Origin: HKCCE3408 sp039183205 | GTDB taxonomy: Bacteria; Pseudomonadota; Alphaproteobacteria; Rhodobacterales; Rhodobacteraceae | DNA length: 64,000 nucleotides | Reading direction: 5' to 3' | Assembly: GCA_039183205.1 (NCBI GenBank) | Contig: JBCDBR010000002.1 | Location: 62,001-126,000 of the forward strand | Part shown: one piece after another, positions 60,062-64,000 of the stretch | Numbering within the stretch: position 1 is the stretch's first letter | Layout: each line of letters opens with the position of its first letter | Program-made: the position numbers and the translations under genes | The notes under the pieces: model-generated | Databases searched by the model: none | Told to the model about the DNA's origin: nothing | Seen by the model: the letters and a program-made list of their open reading frames with translations, nothing else

Positions 60062-60445
60062 ATGGACGCCATTGAGGCACCCCTGCCGGAAAAGACCCGC
60101 GCGGGGGTGTTTTTGTTGCAGACCCTGACCAAACGTGCCGATTTCCTGATTGCAGCGCGCGCCGCACGCGCGCCCCAGCCGGGCTTTCTGCTTCAGGCGC
60201 GCGACCGCAAGGATGGCAGCGACCATGTCCGGGTCGGCTTTACCTGCTCCAAGAAGGTGGGCAATGCTGTGACACGCAACCGCGCCAAACGCAGGCTGCG
60301 CGCACTGGCCCGAGATGTTTTGGGAACGGAGGCAAAGGCAGGATGGGATTATGTACTTGTCGGCCGCGCGGATCAGACGGTCAGCCGCCCGATGCCGGAG
60401 CTGATAAAGGACCTGAACCGGGCCCTTCTCAAACTGCATCGATGA
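60062..60445 (+). CDS. rnpA: Ribonuclease P protein component
   Basis: A 127-residue basic protein of RNase P, which trims tRNA 5' ends. The RNA-binding motif is VGNAVTRNRAKRRLRAL, preceded by RVGFTCSKKV, and the strand VLVGRADQTVSR follows. The N-terminal ~20 residues are an alphaproteobacterial extension. Twelve bases after rpmH; its stop overlaps yidD by four bases. Confidence 0.95.
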   Translation: MDAIEAPLPEKTRAGVFLLQTLTKRADFLIAARAARAPQPGFLLQARDRKDGSDHVRVGFTCSKKVGNAVTRNRAKRRLRALARDVLGTEAKAGWDYVLVGRADQTVSRPMPELIKDLNRALLKLHR

Positions 60446-60663
60446 CGCCGCTGGCGTGGGTCTTGTCGCTGCCATTCAAGCTCTACCGAGCCACCTTCAG
60501 CCCCTTTGTCGGCCATAATTGCCGCTTCCAGCCGACCTGCTCGGCCTATGCGCTGGAGGCACTGGAAAAACACGGTGGAATCAGAGGGATTTGGCTCACG
60601 ATCAAACGCGTCTCCCGCTGCCACCCATGGGGCAGCTCGGGTATCGACAACGTGCCGGATTAA
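60442..60663 (+). CDS. yidD: Membrane protein insertion efficiency factor YidD
   Basis: A 73-residue YidD, which assists YidC in inserting membrane proteins. The conserved PTCSAYALEALEKHG and RCHPWG motifs with the family cysteines (CRFQPTCSAYA, RVSRCHPWGSSG) are present. ATG 60442 overlaps the rnpA stop (ATGA). yidC, normally next, is absent: a DUF1353 gene on the other strand follows. Confidence 0.93.
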   Translation: MTPLAWVLSLPFKLYRATFSPFVGHNCRFQPTCSAYALEALEKHGGIRGIWLTIKRVSRCHPWGSSGIDNVPD

Positions 60664-60673
60664 GCAAACCGGT

Positions 60674-61300
60674 TCAACTAGGACCGCCTTCCCTTGGGTC
60701 CTGATCCATAAGTTCGAGATCGAAATAGTCGCTTTTGTCCCGGCTAAATTGGGGCGCAAGGCCGAAGGTATTTTGCAACAATTGATAGTACGCAAAAAAG
60801 GTGATTGCCGCGCATATAAGATGCAGTCTCCAACGGATACCCGCCTTTCGCATGGCAACGACCATTAACCGATCAGCCCATCGGCGCCGCGCAAAATCCC
60901 ATTCTTCATTGTCGTCCCACTTCCAAGCATCACAAAGGTAATCATGGACGACTGAAGCTTCGACCCACGGCCCTATTCGGCTGACAATGCCGCGAAAAAT
61001 CTTGGGCACGCTGGCAAAGTCGGTGTAGTAGCCGCGCGGCACGACAACCTTGTGCCAACGCGTCTGCTCCTCGGCGTGATCCGTCACTTCTTCTTCGGAC
61101 CAGAGAGCAGTGTAGTCTCGATCAACAATGAATCGTACCTTGTTAGACATTGCGTCCCGTGTGGGGGCCTCTGCGCGTCGGACAAGCAATAAGTCTTGAA
61201 TATACTTAAAATCCTTGACCGGAACATTGGGGTTTTCCTTAAAGATCTCATACGGGTTGTCTGCGCTTGTCTCTCTTTCTGGTTCGGCTGGAACGGGCAT
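60674..61300 (-). CDS. DUF1353 domain protein
   Basis: A 208-residue protein with a central DUF1353 domain: RFIVDRDYTALWS, PRGYYTDFASVPKIFRGIVSRIG, then the conserved ASVVHDYLCDAW and DFARRRWADRLMVVAMRKAG. The ~50-residue N-terminal part and a C-terminal hydrophobic segment (LHLICAAITFFAYYQLL) are extra. DUF1353 proteins are frequent in phages and mobile regions, with no established function. GAGG lies ten bases before ATG 61300. Codon use and AT content look slightly different from neighbours. Confidence 0.8.
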   Translation of the reverse strand: MPVPAEPERETSADNPYEIFKENPNVPVKDFKYIQDLLLVRRAEAPTRDAMSNKVRFIVDRDYTALWSEEEVTDHAEEQTRWHKVVVPRGYYTDFASVPKIFRGIVSRIGPWVEASVVHDYLCDAWKWDDNEEWDFARRRWADRLMVVAMRKAGIRWRLHLICAAITFFAYYQLLQNTFGLAPQFSRDKSDYFDLELMDQDPREGGPS

Positions 61301-61391
61301 TTTGAAGTAACCTCAGTTTAAATGCTTTGCTCATAAGCGTTTGTGGTGAAACGACATACATCTTAACTTACAGGAAATTGACCCTACCGTA

Positions 61392-61802
61392 CTAACGCTT
61401 GATCTGGGCCTTCGCCGGAATCGCCCCGATAACGCGCAGCACCAATTCCGGGGCGATGGCTTGCGCGTCGGCACGGTCCTTACGGTAAGCCAACGTCGCG
61501 CCATTCGCGGGCCAATCGAACCCAACGGTCGTCCCGGCGAACTCGGCCGCGCGCAGCCCGGCTGCAAAGTCCCGCAAACGCACCAAGGCCTCCTGATGCG
61601 TGAGGTTGTAGCCGTGGACGTGGATGACAACCGGGTTCGATCCCGCGGCCCGCAGCACGGCGCTGGCCCAGTCGGTGTCCGACAGCCGTTTTCGCGCGGC
61701 ATCCTGGTAGGTCAAAAAACGAGTCACACCCTGGTTGGGACCAAGATCACCGTTGGCGTCTTCCGCACGTGTGGTTGCAATAAAATCCATTACAAAAGCC
61801 AT
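61392..61802 (-). pseudogene. Truncated alpha/beta-hydrolase (DUF900-like) fragment
   Basis: An open frame of 136 codons whose content looks like the N-terminal half of an alpha/beta hydrolase: MAFVMDFIATTRAED, then VIHVHGYNLTHQEALVRLRDFA with the oxyanion region HGYN, and GFDWPANGATLAYRKDRADA. The typical nucleophile-serine segment and the rest are missing; the frame ends at IPAKAQIKR. The 5' end abuts the divergent ttcA. It is most likely a decayed gene, though a short real protein cannot be excluded. Confidence 0.6.
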
Positions 61803-61865
61803 CTCAGAGAAATGCGTTGAACCGAGATATTGCCGCAGAGGAAACGGGCAAGTAAACCCTTGCCC

Positions 61866-62702
61866 ATGCTCGATGACGCTGACGACATCCATCCCCTTTT
61901 TCGTGGTGCGCCTCGAACGACGGAGTTCAAAAAGCTTCGCAAGCGCATCATCCGCGAAACGCGTGAGGCCATTGACCGTTACGGCATGGTCGAACGCGGC
62001 GCGCGATGGCTTGTATGTCTCTCCGGCGGCAAGGACAGTTATACCTTGTTGGCTGCATTGACCGAGCTGCAATGGCGCGGCCTTTTGCCGGTCGACATCC
62101 TCGCCTGCAACCTCGATCAGGGCCAGCCGGGGTTCCCGGCCACGGTGCTGCCCGCTTTTCTTTCCGAACGTGAGGTGCCGCACCGGATCGAATACGCTGA
62201 TACCTATTCGATTGTGGTCGACAAAGTGCCGCAGGGCCGGACCTATTGTGCACTCTGCTCCCGCCTACGCCGCGGTAATCTCTACCGAATTGCGCGCGAG
62301 GAAGGCTGTTCGGCTGTAGTGTTGGGCCATCATCGCGACGACATACTCGAGACGTTCTTTCTGAACCTCTTTCACGGCGGTAAGTTGGCAACGATGCCAC
62401 CAAAGCTACGAAACGATGCCGGTGATTTATTGGTTCTTCGCCCGCTTGCGCATTTGGCCGAAGCAGATTGCGATGATTTTGCACGGGCGATGCAATACCC
62501 TGTGATCCCGTGTGATCTTTGCGGCAGTCAGGATGGCCTACAGCGCCAAGCGATTAAAACGATGCTCACGGGCTGGGAAAGCCGGAGACCGGGCCAGCGT
62601 CAAAAGATGTTCTCGGCCCTTATGAACACGCGCCCATCCCATCTGTTGGACACCGAACTCTTTGATTTCCAATCGCTTTCAGCGGAACACGACAACCGAT
62701 AA
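61866..62702 (+). CDS. ttcA: tRNA 2-thiocytidine-32 biosynthesis protein TtcA
   Basis: A 278-residue enzyme that thiolates cytidine 32 of tRNAs. The ATP pyrophosphatase P-loop is VCLSGGKDSYTLL, and the iron-sulfur cysteines are in TYCALCSRLRRG; VILGHHRDDILETF-type VLGHHRDDILETFFLN and the second cysteine pair (PCDLCGSQDGLQ) complete the TtcA pattern. ATG 61866 is used; the in-frame TTG at 61830 is longer but less likely. It overlaps nothing but its start lies 63 bases from the truncated hydrolase. Confidence 0.93.
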   Translation: MLDDADDIHPLFRGAPRTTEFKKLRKRIIRETREAIDRYGMVERGARWLVCLSGGKDSYTLLAALTELQWRGLLPVDILACNLDQGQPGFPATVLPAFLSEREVPHRIEYADTYSIVVDKVPQGRTYCALCSRLRRGNLYRIAREEGCSAVVLGHHRDDILETFFLNLFHGGKLATMPPKLRNDAGDLLVLRPLAHLAEADCDDFARAMQYPVIPCDLCGSQDGLQRQAIKTMLTGWESRRPGQRQKMFSALMNTRPSHLLDTELFDFQSLSAEHDNR

Positions 62703-62787
62703 AATTATACTAGTTGGCAATGCAACTTTAAAATTCTGTCAGTTAGTTTGGCTTAGCCCTATCGCACAACGATAGGAGAACAGCCTG

Positions 62788-64000
62788 ATGCTGCGCCGGC
62801 AGATCATGTTTTTGACAGGACTTCCGAAACGCCTTGGATTTTCTCCCTATCGGATTGAGCTTTTGGTCTTTTTCCCGCCCTTGGCGGTTTTGGCCGCCTC
62901 CATATGGGACCGGTCAATCGCGGAGATCACCGGCATCGTGCTGCCCGCCCTTTTGGTTTTCGATATCCTGTTTCGTGGCGTGCCGGCCCTGCACGATCAA
63001 CCATCGGTGATCAGCACCGATGCCACGACGGGCCTTCCGACACGAGCCACGATGGATGCTGCAATCGCGCGTATTGCTGACACCAACAGCAAAATGGCAA
63101 CCGCCTGTTTGTTTATTCGTATCGACGACCACGACAGTTTGGCCCGAAAATGGGGCGCTGACGCGCGCGACGAAATCCTACGACGTACAGCTGAACGCCT
63201 TCGCTCGACGGTCCGGTCCCAAGATACGCTCGTCCGCGTCGAAGACGGGACCTTTGGCCTTGTGCTCTCCCCCAAACCCGCAAATCGCCCCGATGACGTT
63301 GCGGCGCTGGCCCGACGTATTTCTAAGGCGTTAAACGAGACGATCCATGTCGGTGGCGGCGCGGCATTAGTGACCGTCTCTGTTGGCATTGCCTGCATCG
63401 GCGATCTGACGTTGCCGGAGCTGACCCAAGCCGCCGAGTCTGCGGTCACCGAAGCACAGCGGAAACGACCGGGAACGATCCAGATTTTCACACGCGAACT
63501 CAGAGAACGGATGGGCCGAGACGTCGAGCTTGCCCGCAACGTCGACCGGGCCCTTTCAAACGGCGAGATCCGACCGTGGTTCCAGCCTCAGATCTGCACC
63601 GATTCAGGTGAAATCACTGGGTTTGAGGCCCTAGCCCGCTGGCACCATCCAACGAAGGGGACGCTCGCGCCAGCCCTGTTCCTTGACGCGGTTGAAAATG
63701 CCGGCTGCATGCCGCGCCTGAGCGAGGCGATGTTGCAAGATGCACTATCGGCATTGGCCGCCTGGGATCGTAAAGGCCTCAAGATCCCGGCTGTATCGGT
63801 CAATTTCTCATCGGTAGAATTGCGCGATCCCGACCTCGCGGATCGCGTCAAATGGGAGGTTGACCGGTATGACGTTGATCCGTCGCGATTGACCGTCGAA
63901 ATTCTCGAAAGTGTTGCCGCCAGCGGGCACGATGACATCATTCTTCGCAATGTCGATCAATTTGCCAGCCATGGATTCAACCTTGATCTTGACGATTTCG
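62788..64000 (+). CDS. GGDEF/EAL protein, probable c-di-GMP phosphodiesterase (3' truncated by window)
   Basis: An open frame from ATG 62788 (AGGAG nine bases upstream) through the window end, more than 404 codons. Residues ~25-65 hold two membrane segments (RIELLVFFPPLAVLAAS, EITGIVLPALLVFDIL). A GGDEF-like domain follows at about 80-230: TTGLPTRATMDAAI is normal but the GGDEF loop reads EDGTF (RVEDGTFGLVL), so diguanylate cyclase activity should be lost. The EAL domain begins near residue 255 with GFEALARWHHP, SVNFSSVELRD, VEILES and LDLDDF. The EAL and DD metal residues seen so far are intact. The end of the EAL domain lies outside the window. Confidence 0.85.
   Translation, partial: MLRRQIMFLTGLPKRLGFSPYRIELLVFFPPLAVLAASIWDRSIAEITGIVLPALLVFDILFRGVPALHDQPSVISTDATTGLPTRATMDAAIARIADTNSKMATACLFIRIDDHDSLARKWGADARDEILRRTAERLRSTVRSQDTLVRVEDGTFGLVLSPKPANRPDDVAALARRISKALNETIHVGGGAALVTVSVGIACIGDLTLPELTQAAESAVTEAQRKRPGTIQIFTRELRERMGRDVELARNVDRALSNGEIRPWFQPQICTDSGEITGFEALARWHHPTKGTLAPALFLDAVENAGCMPRLSEAMLQDALSALAAWDRKGLKIPAVSVNFSSVELRDPDLADRVKWEVDRYDVDPSRLTVEILESVAASGHDDIILRNVDQFASHGFNLDLDDF

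Noticed and set aside
1..64000. CRISPR arrays, insertion sequences or prophage
   Set aside because: No regularly spaced repeats, transposase-like genes or phage structural genes were seen; only the DUF1353 gene hints at mobile origin.

Overview
The window looks like chromosomal core genome of a marine-type alphaproteobacterium of the Rhodobacteraceae (Roseobacter-like). This rests on GC-rich coding sequence, a CcrM-type GANTC methyltransferase, a Rhodobacter-type porin, alphaproteobacterial families (DUF3576, DUF4170, DUF2125, DUF721), and the gene order DUF3576-leuS-lptE-holA and pmbA-cysQ-DUF4170-waaA-lpxK. I found no insertion sequence, CRISPR array, rRNA operon or obvious prophage. Coding density is very high: many genes overlap by 1-14 bases and most convergent pairs nearly touch.

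Layout. 1-5.3 kb: end of rmuC, thiolase, an anti-sigma-type STAS/ATPase pair, gamma-glutamyltransferase, hspQ. 5.4-19.3 kb: SLT-like lipoprotein, lolA, an unrecognised gene coupled to ftsK, aminotransferase, amidase, a UbiH-type hydroxylase, a CnoX-LON-Trm112 operon, SGNH hydrolase, exonuclease III, a lipid A-type acyltransferase and DUF924. 19.4-24.5 kb: orphan OmpR-type regulator, ribA plus an L,D-transpeptidase-like gene, yggS, porin, DUF3576 lipoprotein. 24.5-30.7 kb: leuS-lptE-holA-GST, then a crotonase/SDR pair. 30.8-37.9 kb: DUF2125 protein, pmbA, cysQ, DUF4170, waaA, lpxK, a Tat-exported DsbA-like protein. 38-42.6 kb: DUF721/mutY, an AlkB-type membrane oxygenase, ccrM and rnhB. 42.7-44.6 kb: small uncharacterised exported proteins around a membrane protein with a C-terminal DNA-binding-like domain. 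44.8-50 kb: JmjC/cupin oxygenase, an FrhB/BciB-like flavo-iron-sulfur protein, pcaHG, and a metallo-beta-lactamase-fold hydrolase. 50.2-55.4 kb: tRNA-Arg(CCU), a LacI regulator, L-serine deaminase and a dimethylglycine/sarcosine dehydrogenase-like fusion. 55.4-60.7 kb: a gene-poor stretch, tRNA-Arg(ACG), histidine kinase, a disulfide oxidoreductase with a TVP38-like protein, and rpmH-rnpA-yidD. 60.7-64 kb: a DUF1353 gene and a truncated hydrolase, ttcA, and a GGDEF/EAL protein cut by the window end.

Several genes share a process. Envelope and LPS biogenesis is represented by lolA, lptE, waaA, lpxK, the LpxL-like acyltransferase, the porin and two peptidoglycan-acting candidates. Protein quality control is represented by hspQ, cnoX, the LON-substrate-domain protein and pmbA. 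One-carbon and amino-acid catabolism may link the dimethylglycine dehydrogenase-like protein to L-serine deaminase.

The most interesting possible new system is at 43.3-44.3 kb. A small exported two-cysteine protein overlaps a gene for a two-helix membrane protein whose C terminus reads like an OmpR winged helix, a ToxR-like idea with reversed domain order. The uncharacterised exported proteins on either side may or may not belong to it. All assignments come from reading the sequence; no database search was run.
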